Shown: one piece after another, positions 46,545 to 56,917 of the stretch
How positions within the stretch are numbered: the stretch's first letter is position 1
Layout: each line of letters opens with the position of its first letter
Source: Monarcha castaneiventris obscurior
Lineage: Eukaryota > Chordata > Aves > Passeriformes > Monarchidae
Direction of reading: 5' to 3'
Assembly: GCA_026261815.1 (NCBI GenBank)
Contig: JAMPIT010000360.1
Location: 48,871 to 112,870, forward strand
DNA length: 64,000 nucleotides
Notes under the pieces: generated by a model
Seen by the model: only the letters and a program-made list of their open reading frames with translations
Told to the model about the DNA's origin: nothing
Database searches by the model: none
Program-made: the position numbers and the translations under genes

Positions 46545-49500
46545 TGACGGCGGAGAAAGGGAACGAAAGCTGTTTTTCCAGGGATTTCCAACGGAATTTG
46601 TTGTGCTGGCTGAATTCCTGCTCGAATCCCCACATGATTCCCACAAAATCCCCTCACGATTCCCACAAAATTCCCTCGTGACTCCCACAAAATCCCCTCA
46701 CAGTTCTTGCCAAAATCACCTCACAATTCCCAAAAAAAATCCCCTCACAATTCCCGCCAAAATCTCCTCATGATTCCCACCAAATTCCCGTCACGATTCC
46801 CGCCAAAATCCCATCACGATTCCCACAAAAATCCCCTCACGATGCCCACGAAAATCCTCTCACAATTCCCGCAAAAATCCCCTCATGATTCCCGCCAAAA
46901 ATCCTCTCACAATTCCCGCAAATTCAAAATTCCTGCCAAAATTCCCTCACAATTCCAAAAAAAATCCCCTCATAATTCCCATAAAGTCCCCTCATGATTC
47001 CCGCCAAAATCCCTTCACGATTCCCACCCAAATCACCTCATGATTCCCACAAAATCCCCTCACAATTCCTGCCAAAATGCCCTCTTGATTCCCAAAAAAT
47101 CCCCTCGTGGTTCCCAAAAAAACCCCTCAAGATTCCCACAAAATCCCCTCACAATTCCCACCCAAAATCCTCTCACAATTCCCACAAAATTCTCTCACGA
47201 TTCCCGCCAAAATCTCCTCAGGATTTATGTCGAAATCCCCTCTCAATTCCTAAAAAATCTCCTAACAATTCCCACCCAAATTCCTTCATGATTCCCACCA
47301 AAATCCCATCACAATTCCCCAAAATCCTCTTACAATTCCTTCCCAAAATCCCCTCATGATGCCCACAAAATCCCTTCACAATTCCTGCCAAAATCCTCTC
47401 ATAATTTCTGGAAAATGCCCTCACGATTCCTGCCCAAATCCCCTCGTGATTCCCCCCCAAATTCCCTCACAGTTCCTAAAAAATCCTCTCACAATTCCCA
47501 AAAAAATCCCCTCATAATTCCCAAAAAACCCCCTCATGTTTCCTGCCCAAATTCCCCTTATGATTCCCAAAAAAAATCCCCTCACGATATCTGCCAAAAT
47601 CCTCTCACAATTCTGAAAAAAACCCCTCACGATTCCCTTAAAATCCCCTCACGATTCTGAAAAAAACCCTCATGATTCCAAAAAAACCCCCTCAGGATTC
47701 TGAAAAAACCCCACACAATTCCCACAACATCCCCTCAGAGTTCCTGCCAAAGTCCCCTCATGATTCTGAAAAAAATTTCTCATGATTCCCACAAAATCCC
47801 CTCATGATTCCCACAAAATACCCTCACGATTCCCAAAAAATCCCCTGAAAATTCCTGCCAAAATCCCCTCATGATTCCCACAAAATACCCTCACGATTCC
47901 CAAAAAGTCCCATCATGATTCCCACAAAATCCACTCACGATTCCCAAAAAGCCTCCTCATGACTCCTATCCAAATCCCCTCATGATTCCCGCCCAAAATC
48001 CCCTCACAAATCCTGCCAAAATTTGCCTCATCATTCCCAGAAAACCCCCTCACAGTTCCTGCCAAAATCCCCTCAGAATTCCCAAAAAAACCCTCTCACG
48101 ATTCCCATCAAAATTCCCTCATGATTCCTGCCAAAATCGCTTCAAAATTCCCACAAAATCCCCTCACGATTCCTACAAAATCCCCTCCCAATTCCTTCCA
48201 AAATCCCCTCCTGATTCCCACCAAAATCCCGTCATGATTGCCACAAAATCCCTTCACGATTCCCGCCGAATCCCCTAACGATTCCCGCCAAAATCCCATC
48301 ATGATTCCCACAAAAATCCCCTCACGATGCCCACGAAAATCCCCTCACAATTCCCACAAAAATCCCCTCATGATTCCCACCAAAAATCCTCTCACAATTC
48401 CCGCAAATTCAAACTTCCTGCCAAAATTCCCTCACAATTCCAAAAAAAATCCCCTCATAATTCCCATGAAGTCCCCTCATGATTCCCGCCAAAATCCCTT
48501 CACGATTCCCACCCAAATCACCTCATGATTCCCACAAAATCCCCTCACAATTCCCGCCAAAATCCCCTCACAATTCCTGCCAAAATGCCCTCTTGATTCC
48601 CAAAAAATCCCCTCGTGGTTCCCAAAAAAACCCCTCAAGATTCCCACAAAATCCCCTCACAATTCCCGCCCAAAATCCTCTCACAATTCCCACAAAATTC
48701 TCTCACGATTCCCGCCAAAATCTCCTCAGGATTTATGTCGAAATCCCCTCTCAATTCCTAAAAAATCTCCTAACAATTCCCACCAAAATCCCATCACAAT
48801 TCCTGCCAAAATCCTCTCATAATTTCTGGAAAATGCCCTCACGATTCCTGCCCAAATCCCCTCGTGATTCCCCCCCAAATTCCCTCACAGTTCCTAAAAA
48901 ATCCTCTCACAATTCCCAAAAAAATCCCCTCATAATTCCCAAAAAACCCCCTCATGTTTCCTGCCCAAATTCCCCTTATGATTCCCAAAAAAAATCCCCT
49001 CACGATATCTGCCAAAATCCTCTCACAATTCTGAAAAAAACCCCTCACGATTCCCTGTTGTTAAAATCCCCTCACGATTCCGAAAAAAACCCTCACGATT
49101 CCAAAAAAACCCCCTCAGGATTCTGAAAAAACCCCTCACAATTCCCACAAAATCCCCTCAGAGTTCCTGCCGAAGCCCCCTCACGATTCCGAACAAAACC
49201 TCACAATTCCCACAAAATCCCCTCACGATTCCCACAAAATACCCTAACAATTCCCGCCCAAAATCCTCTCACAGTTCCTAAAAAAATCCCCTCATGATTC
49301 TCACCCAAATTCCTTCATGATTCCCGCCAAAATCCTGTCACAATTCCTGCCAAAATCCTCTTACAATTCCTGGCAAAATCCCCTCGTGATGCCCACAAAA
49401 TCCCTTCACAATTCCCTCCAAAATCCCCTCATAATTCCTGCAAAATGCCCTCACGATTCCTGCCCAAATTCCCTCACAGTTCCTAAAAAATCCCCTCACG

Positions 49501-49572
49501 ATTCCCACAAAATCCCCTCATGATTCAAAAATCCCCTCATGATTCCCATAAAATCCCCTCAGGATTCCCACC
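46545..49572. repeat. ATTCCCRCCAAAATCCCCTCA minisatellite, left part
   Basis: About 22-base units GATTCCCACAAAATCCCCTCA. Contains a large internal duplication: about 46818-47648 is repeated at about 48303-49070, nearly identical, with one ~66-base deletion. Confidence 0.92.
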
Positions 49573-50723
49573 TGAGAGGGACCTTTATATATGCCTCAAC
49601 ATACATCACAAATGAGGTGGAGAAAATTCTTATCAAAAACTGTGTTGCCCTGTGCCCAGAGAGGCTTCACGTGGCACCCAGTCAGGGCAGAGATCAGACT
49701 GCGAGCAACTCCCCACGCCCCCAGCCCGCCCCCACACACGCTTGCTGGTGAGGACAAGTACCCGGATGCCCACGAAAAATGCCCGCCAGAAACGGGCCCG
49801 TGAAGCCAAATCTGGGGAGGAGTTTGGGGGCACATAAAAGCAGCTCGCTGCAACACCACGAGGTCTGTCTTGTCTTTTTGCTTTGGGTCGCTCGAAGAGT
49901 CTGCTTGGCCCCTTCTGCTCCCACTTTCGCGCCCTGTTTCCTGTGCCTGTCTGCCTGCCTGTGCCTGCTTCGCCCTGCTGTGCCAGTTCTAGGAACTAGC
50001 TTGTCGCCGTGAAGATCTCGTGCCCGCAGCCATCACCCACACCCAGCTCGTAGCTGCCACTGCCCACAGCTGCCGCCTGCACTCAGTTTCCAGCCGCTGC
50101 CTGCACCTAGCTCGTAGCCGCTGCACGCAGCCAAACTGCAGTGGCCGCCACCTGCATCCAGCCCTGACCTCTGCTGCCGCCGTGTTCCCCGTGTTGCCCG
50201 CAGCAACGAGCCCAGAGCACAAGCCCATGGCACCCAGCCTGCAGCCACGGCTGCCCTCAGCCACCGCGCCCCAATGCTGAGAGACTGCAGCTGCTCCAGG
50301 AGTGCGCCTGCAGCCACAGCAGCCCGTTCCCCGCCGAAGGAAGGGACACGCAGCCTGCTGCTCCTTAAAAATTGCGCCCAGCCTGCCACTGCAGCTATGC
50401 AAACGCTCCGCAGTTCGCAACATGCACACTCTGTCTGCCAAACCGATGCTGACAAATAGCCGGGGTTCTGTGGTAACGCTGTCCGCCTGCTTCTCTCCCC
50501 ACCCCCACTCTTTTTCTTCTCTCTCTCTGCTCCTTTTTCCTGTTCTTCCTCCGCCTTTTTTTTAATAAGAACATTTAAGTTTCTTTTTTGTTAATTGTTT
50601 GTTTGTTATATTTCAATAAGCAGTTTTCAGCTATAATATTGCCATGTTAGTGCCTGATTTTTTGTCAGAAAAACCTATCCACAGAATCCTTCCCAGCTTC
50701 CCTTTTTATAGTGGAATGGGACA
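49573..50723 (+). mobile_element. LTR-like element in the minisatellite, 5-bp target duplication
   Basis: Starts TGAGAGGG, ends GGGACA and is flanked by CCACC (49568-49572, 50724-50728). Rejoining gives GATTCCCACCCAAATCCCCT, a normal unit (compare about 47025). ATAAAAG near 49836 and an AATAAG/TTTAATAAG near 50562 suggest plus orientation. It holds GC-rich short repeats (CTGCCACTGCCCACAGCTGC type). A 5-bp duplication fits ERVL-type elements, but the length (1151) is large for a solo LTR. Confidence 0.7.
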
Positions 50724-51155
50724 CCACCCAAATCCCCTCACGATTCCCACAAAATCCCCTCATGATTCCCACCAAAATCCCCTCATGATTCCCAAAAAAT
50801 CATGTTATAATTCCCATCAAAATCCCCTTACAATTCCTGCCCAAATCCCCTCAAAATTCCCAAAAAATTCTCTCGTGATTCCCACCAAAATCGCCTCATC
50901 ATTCTCCAAAACCCCCCTCACAGTTCCCAAAAAATTCCCTCATGATTCCCAAAACATCCCCTCACAATTCCCACACAATCTGCTCAGGATTTCCGTCCAA
51001 ATCCCCTCACAATCCCTAAAAATATCCCCTCTCAATTCCCACCCAACTGCCTTCATGATTCCCACCAAAATCCCCTCACATTTCCCTCCAAAACCACCTC
51101 ATCATTCCCAAAAAATCCCCTCATGATTCCCACAAAATCCCCTCATGGTCTGCCA
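50724..51155. repeat. ATTCCCRCCAAAATCCCCTCA minisatellite, right part
   Basis: Continuation of 46545-49572 after the insertion. Ends at CCCCTCATGGTCTGCC. Confidence 0.9.
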
Positions 51156-51169
51156 AATCCCAGAAAAAA

Positions 51170-52065
51170 AAAACCTAAACAAAACAACAGGAAAAAAAAT
51201 GGGAAGAAAGGGGAAAAAATGGGAAAATAAGGGGGAAAAGGGGAAAAAGAGGGGGGAAATAGGGAAAAAAACTGAGGGGAAAATGGAGAAAAGAATGGGA
51301 AAAAACCAGGGAAAAAGGGGGGTCCAAGAAAACAGGGAAAAAATGGGGAGGAATGGATAAAAACAGAAAATAAATGGGGAAAAATGGGAAAAATGGGGGG
51401 GGGGGGAAAAATGGGGGGGAAAGAAGAAAAATGGAAAAAGGGAAAATAAGGGGGGGAAATGGGGAAAAAAGGGAAAAAAGGCAAAAAAAAGTGAAAAAAC
51501 TGGGAGAAAAGGAAAATACTTGGGAGAAAAACTGGGAAAATAAGGGGGACAAAATGGGGGGGAAAACTGGGAAAAATGGGGGAAAAAGAAAAAAGTAAGA
51601 AAAGGGGAAAATGGGGAAAAAAAGGAAAATTTGGGGAAAATAAGGAAAAATGGGATAAAACCAGGAAAAACGGGAAAAAACCTGGGAAAAAGGGGGGGGA
51701 AATGGGAAAAATGGGAAAAAAATGGGCGGAAAATGGGGAAAAATTGGGAAAAAGTTGGGGGGAAAGCGGGGGGAAAGAAAGGAAAAAGAAAGGGAAAACT
51801 GGGGGGAAAGTGGAGAGAAATGGGAAAAAATGAGAAAAAGCGGGAAAAATCAGGAAAATGGGGAAAAAACTGGGAAAAAGGGGGAAAAACAGGAAAAGAG
51901 GGGGAAAAGGGGAAAATTTTCTAAAAAAACAGGAAAAAAGGGATAAAACTGGGAAAATTGAAAAAAGGAAAATAAGAGGGAAGAATGGGCAAAATACAGG
52001 GGAAAAATGGGGAAAAAAACTGGAAAAAGGGGGGGAAAACCCAGGAAAAACCCCCAGGAAATTCC
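51170..52065. repeat. Near-pure polypurine tract (GGGAAAAA units)
   Basis: About 900 bases that are almost entirely A and G on the plus strand, with scattered single C or T. Lies in the DCC-family intron between FN3-2 exons. Confidence 0.92.
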
Positions 52066-52135
52066 CACCGAACGGATTCGAAATGCCGAGGAATTCCGGC
52101 GGCGGAAATTCCCACCGGGAATTCTGAACTCTCAC

Positions 52136-52285
52136 CTGTTCCCTTCCCGTGGCGGCCTCAGTCCAGAAGAGGCAAAATCCTTGGATGGGAGCATCAGAAA
52201 AAACCAGGAGGATCCCAAAAGAGCTGGATGGAAGTGGGAGAAGCCGGAAGGGTGTGGAAATTTTCCATGGGGACGGGAATTTGCA
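52136..52285 (-). CDS. DCC-family exon, first half of FN3-2 (one-base frame break)
   Basis: TTTTCCAG acceptor, then QIPVPMENFHTLPASPTSIQ and LFWDPPGF; after a T-run the frame shifts and continues SDAPIQGFCLFWTEAATGRE-Q to a GTGAGA donor. This matches the DCC/NEO1 segment from LQVPGPVENLQ to STGKEQ. The break is one base in a run of Ts. Confidence 0.85.
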
Positions 52286-52379
52286 CTGGAAAAGCGGGAA
52301 AAGGGAATTGGCGGAATTGTGGGAATGGCAGGAATGGCGGGGAGTCGGGATGAGGAGGAGGGAAGAGGATGGGAAAAGT

Positions 52380-53760
52380 GGGAAAAATGGGGAAAAACAT
52401 GGAAAAGATGGGTGAAAATGGCGAAAAGAAGGGAAAATGGGGGGAAATGGAAAAAATGGAGAAAATATGTTGGGGTCACTGGGCCAGCTGGTCAGCCAGG
52501 GAGCTCTAAAGTAGCTGAGGCCAGCTGGTGGAAAAACTCAAGCATTTGAAAAATACCTTCATGCCTCTGTGAAGGAAAAGCCTCTCCCACAAGTCCTCGC
52601 GGTTGGAATGTAACCTTATCCCCCACACCCTGTTGAATGGAAAACTACCTCTCCCAGCAGCCTGTGGGGCTGCTTCCTGCCCTGGTCCCCTGCCCTGCCC
52701 CTTCCCTCTGCTCAGCGGCTCCGTTCCCTGGCCCCGCCTTTGTACCGCCCCTGTGCCCTCAGAACAGTGTAGAAGCTGTCTGGCCATGTGCCAGCTCTCT
52801 CTTCGTGTGCTCACCTCTGTGGATGAACTAAACCTGCACCGTGGAACTCGGGCAAGTGTTGGGCTCTCCTTGGCACCTTGTCTCTGGTAATATTGAGCCA
52901 TCTGGCTTAGGCGTGGAGGTGCGTGCCACCAGCGCCTTCCAGCTGTGCAGGGCAGAAAGAGGGGTGTGCTAGCAGTCATTCTGCACCTGAATTGTCTCCC
53001 TCAAGAGACAGTTTGGGGTACACAGCAGCTACCTCCAACCACCCGATATCCCCCACAACCTTTAATATTTATAAAAATGTGCAAAAAAATGGGAAAAACA
53101 GGGAAAAGGTGGGGGGAAATGGGGGAAAATACGGAAAAACATGGGAAAATGGGGGAAAATGGGGAAAATGTGGGAAAATGTGGGAAAAATGGGGAAAACA
53201 TGAAAAAAGAAGGAAAAACATGGGAAAAAGAGGGAAAAATGTGTGAAAAACAGGGAAAATCTTGGGAAAATGGGAACAATGGGGGAAATATAGAAAAAGG
53301 GAGAAATGTGAGTAAAGCCTAAAAATGTGGAAAAATGGGAGGAAAACGGGAAAATCATGAAAAGCCATGGAAAACATTGGAAAAACAGGGAAAAATGTGG
53401 GAAGATGGGAAAAAGGTGGGAAAAAGTGAGAAAAACAGGAAAAAATGGGTAAAATGTTGAAAAAGTGGGAAAAAGTGGGAAAAACAGGAAAATATGGGGA
53501 AAACGGGGGAAAATGTGGGAAAAAGTGGGAAAAACGGGGAAAAATGTGGGAGAAATGGGAAAAACAGGGAAAATATGGGAAAAATGGGGGGAAAGTAGGA
53601 AAAAATGGGAAAAATATGGGGAAAATGTGGGAAAAACATGGGAAAAACAGGGCAAAATGGGGGGAAATGGGAAAAATGTGGGAAAATAGAGGAAAAACTT
53701 TGGAAAATGTGGGAAACGGTGGGAAAATGGGGGGGAAAGTGGGAAAAGCTCCCCAAATTG
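52380..53760. repeat. GGGAAAAATG minisatellite, intron between FN3-1 and FN3-2
   Basis: Units of GGGAAAAATGTGGGAAAA. Interrupted by the insertion at 52468-53057. Confidence 0.88.
52468..53057. mobile_element. LTR-like insertion
   Basis: Non-repetitive 590 bases from TGTTGGGG to CCCCCACA inside the purine minisatellite. The ends form an imperfect inverted repeat, but no target duplication was found. Confidence 0.5.
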
Positions 53761-53788
53761 CCAGTGCCGGCATTCCCAGGACACTCAC

Positions 53789-53903
53789 GCTCGGGGCGGG
53801 TGGAGACGTTGATGGATTCCCAAGATTTTCCAGCTCCCCACTCGTTGGAAGTGACGACGTGGCAGGTGTAGGATTCCATGGGAAGCAGATTCGAAACAGT
53901 GCC
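53789..53903 (-). CDS. DCC-family exon, end of FN3-1
   Basis: Encodes GTVSNLLPMESYTCHVV then TSNEWGAGKSWESINVSTRP before a GTGAGT donor. The NEWGxG...STRPE pattern corresponds to NEWGPGESS...ATQPE of DCC/NEO1. Phase joins correctly to the next exon (CTG CAA). Confidence 0.85.
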
Positions 53904-54340
53904 CTGGAGAATTCCTGCCTGCCACGTGTTCACGAAAACTTTTCCCGACTTTTTTCCCGCCCTTTTTTTCACCTCACAAAAGGTTTTCCCACCTTTTTCT
54001 CTAGCCCCTTTTTCACCTCATGAAAGGTTTTCCTGTACTTTTTTCCCGTCCTTTTTTCTCTCCCTTTTTCCCGCCCTTTTTCCTCCTCAGGAAAACTTTT
54101 CCCGCCCTTATTTTTCCACCCTTTTTTTCACCTCATGAAGGGTTTTCCCACCATTTTATCCCCTCATGAAAGGTTTTCCTGCCTCTTTTCTTCTGCCCTT
54201 TTTTCCTGCCCTTTTTCCCCCTCACACAAGGTTTTCCCGCCCTTTTTTCCCCCGCATTTCTTCCCCTTCCTTTTTTCCCACCTTTTTTTCCCCGCCCTTT
54301 TTTCCCCTCACTAAAGGTTTTCCTGCCCTTTTTCCCCTTC

Positions 54341-54814
54341 TGTATTGGTTTGAAAATAAGCCAGTGGGACATTGCAAGTCAGCATTAAAATTTAATGGGA
54401 AAAAATTAAAAATAAGTGAAATAATACAAGGAAAAAGCACTGACAAAGTCAGATACAACCCGACACCCTGTTAGGGTAGTGGTAGCAGTCCAAATTAAGT
54501 AGTTCAGTTGAAGCGGTGATCCTATAGAATGTTTGGTCTCCAGCTGAAGGTCCAGTGGTAGCTCTTGTCCTCTGGGAACCCAGCAGACAGGCCTAACTTA
54601 GGCACTTCCAAGGCCAGTTTATATCCAGGTGGGAATGCTTGGCTCCTCCCTCCTGGGCAGAGCATTTCACAATAGGGTGAGGTAAGTCCATGAGTCATGC
54701 AGTGATTTCTTGAAGGCCCATTGTCTGTTATCAGGGGTGGGTCATAGCAGGAGATAACAGGTAATGGCCCACAGCTGGTGGTAATCGAATACCTCTATAT
54801 TGTAACCTAGGACA
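54341..54814 (-). mobile_element. LTR (family TGTCCTRGGTT...CAAACCANTACA), minus orientation
   Basis: On the plus strand TGTATTGGTTTG to CCTAGGACA. Reverse complement of the element at 57196-57745 over its ends and much of its body. Flanks CCTTC / CCCTC are near-matching 5-bp duplications. Confidence 0.75.
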
Positions 54815-54958
54815 CCCTCACACAAGGTTTCTCCGCCTTTTTTTTTCCCCCCATCACTTTTTCCCGCCTTTTTTTCCTGCTCTTCCCCCCCCCACTTTTT
54901 TCCCACTTTTTTTTTCCTTCATGAAAGCTTTTCCTGCCTTTTTTCCCCACCTTTTTTC

Positions 54959-55302
54959 TGTTGCCCTCTGCTATGAAGGCATGGCGACCTGGTTCAAAGT
55001 ATCAGCACGGCAGCGCGGCCTACCCCGTTGCCACTCGGTCCAGGACACACAGACACCAATGTGGTGGATGGTCAAATGGCCTTTATTATCTTATCTCATG
55101 GGGTTATATAGTCTAGGGGCTTCTCTAGTCAGGAAAGGGGGATTGTGGGATGGCCAGGGTTAGCAGTGAGTGGAAAACTACTGGAGTTAGGAGGACTACA
55201 TTCCTAAGGTGATGCTTATCAGTGGGATGAAGGGGGAGGGAGATTCCATGCTGTCCCTGCTTCCGTTACATCGCGTAATCTTCCGTCCGCCTGTCCCTTA
55301 CA
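54959..55302 (-). mobile_element. Solo LTR with 6-bp target duplication
   Basis: TGTTGCCCTC to CCCTTACA, flanked by TTTTTC (54953-54958, 55303-55308). AATAAAGGCC on the minus strand near 55085. A 6-bp duplication fits a class II element, although the low-complexity target makes a chance match possible. Confidence 0.65.
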
Positions 55303-56917
55303 TTTTTCTGCTTTTTTCCGGCCTTTTTTCCCCCTCACAAAATCTTTTCCCGCTTTTTTCCCCTCACAAAAAGTTTTCCCGCCCTTTTTTCCCCTGCCCT
55401 TTTTCCCGCCTTTTTTCCCCTCATGAAATCTTTCCCTGCCCTTTTTTCCCACCTTTTTTCCCGCCTTTTTTCACCTCATGAAAAGTTTCCCCGCCCTTTT
55501 TTCCCGCCCTTTTTTTCGGCTTTTTTCCCCTCACAAAATCTTTTCCTGCCTTTTTTCCTTCCTATTCTCCCCTCATGAAAAGTTTTCCCGCCCTTTTTTT
55601 CCCGCCTTTTTACCCCTCTCCTTTTTCCCCTCACAAAATCTTTTCCTGCCTTTTTTCCTTCCTTTTCTCCCCTTCATGAAAGGTTTTCCCGCCCTTTTTT
55701 CCCACCCTTTTTTCCTGCTTTTTTGCTCCTCATGAAAGGTTTTTTTGCCTTTTTTCTGCCTTTTTTCCTATCTTTTTTCCCCCCCTCACAAAATCTTTTC
55801 CCGCCCTTTTTTCCTACCTTTTTTCCTGCCTTTTTTCCCCTCATGAAAGGATTTTCCCACCTTTTTTCCTGCTTTTTTCCCGCCCTTTTTTCCCCTCATG
55901 AAAGGATTTCCAGCCCTTTTTTCCCCCCATCTTTTTTCCCGCCTTTTTTTCGGCTTTTTTCCCCTCATAGAATCGTTTCCCGCCTTTTTCCCCTCACAAA
56001 AAGTTCTCCCGCCTTTTTTCCCTGCCCTTTTTTCCCGCATTTTTTCCCGCCTTTTTTCCCTCATGAAAAGTTTTCCCGCCCTTTTTCCCCTTTTTTCCTG
56101 CTTTTTTTCCCCCTCCTTTTCTCGCCCCCCCTCAAGGGTTTCCCACCTTTTTTCCCGCCCTTTTTTCCCCCTCACAAAATCTTTTCCTGCTTTTTTTCTC
56201 CCTCACAAAAGGTTTTCCCGCCCTTTTTTCCTGCCTTTTTTCCCGCCCTTTTTTTCCCCTCATGAAAGGTTTTCCCGCCCTTTTTTCCTGCCTTTTTTCC
56301 CGCCTTTTTTCCCCTCACAAAAGCTTTTCCCGCTTTTTTCTTCTCATGAAAAGTTTCCCCGCCCTTTTTTCCCGCCTTTTTTTCGGCTTTTTTCCCCTCA
56401 CAAAATCTTTTCCCGCCTTTTTTCCCCTCACAAAAAGTTTTCCCGCCCTTTTTTCCTCTCACAAAAGGTTTTCCCACCCTTTTTTCCCTGCCCTTTTTTC
56501 CCGCCTTTTTTCCCCCTCATGAAAGGTTTTTCTGCCTTTTTTTCCCGCCTTTTTTCCTGCCTTTTTTCCCCTCATGAAAGGATTTCCCGCCCTTTTTTCC
56601 TGCCTTTTTTTCTGCTTTTTTCCCATCTTTTTTCCTGCCTTTTCTCCCACCTTTTTCCCCTCACAAAATCTTGTCCCACCTTTTTCTCCCCTCCGATTTT
56701 CCCGTCCTTTTTTCCCACCCTTTTTTCCCCTCACAAAATCTTTTCCCGCCTTTTTCCCCCTCATGAAAGGTTTTCCTGCCCTTTTTTCCTGCGTTTTTTT
56801 CCCTCAGAAAGGATTTCCCGCCCTTTTTTCCCGCCTTTTTTTCGGCTTTTTTCCGCCTTTTTTCCTGCCTTTTTTTTCCTCATGAAAGGTTTTCCCGCAC
56901 TTTTTTCTGCTTTTTTC

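Larger units (their letters stand above)
53930..56917. repeat. TTTTCCCGCCCTTTTTTCCCC minisatellite, pyrimidine-rich arm
   Basis: Units TTTTCCCGCC(C)TTTTTTCCCCTCATGAAAGG on the plus strand. Holds two LTR insertions. It is the inverted counterpart of 56918-59105. Confidence 0.9.

Noticed and set aside
46545..51155. Regularly spaced repeats resembling a CRISPR array
   Set aside because: Units are contiguous ~22-base repeats without unique spacers, in a eukaryotic intron.
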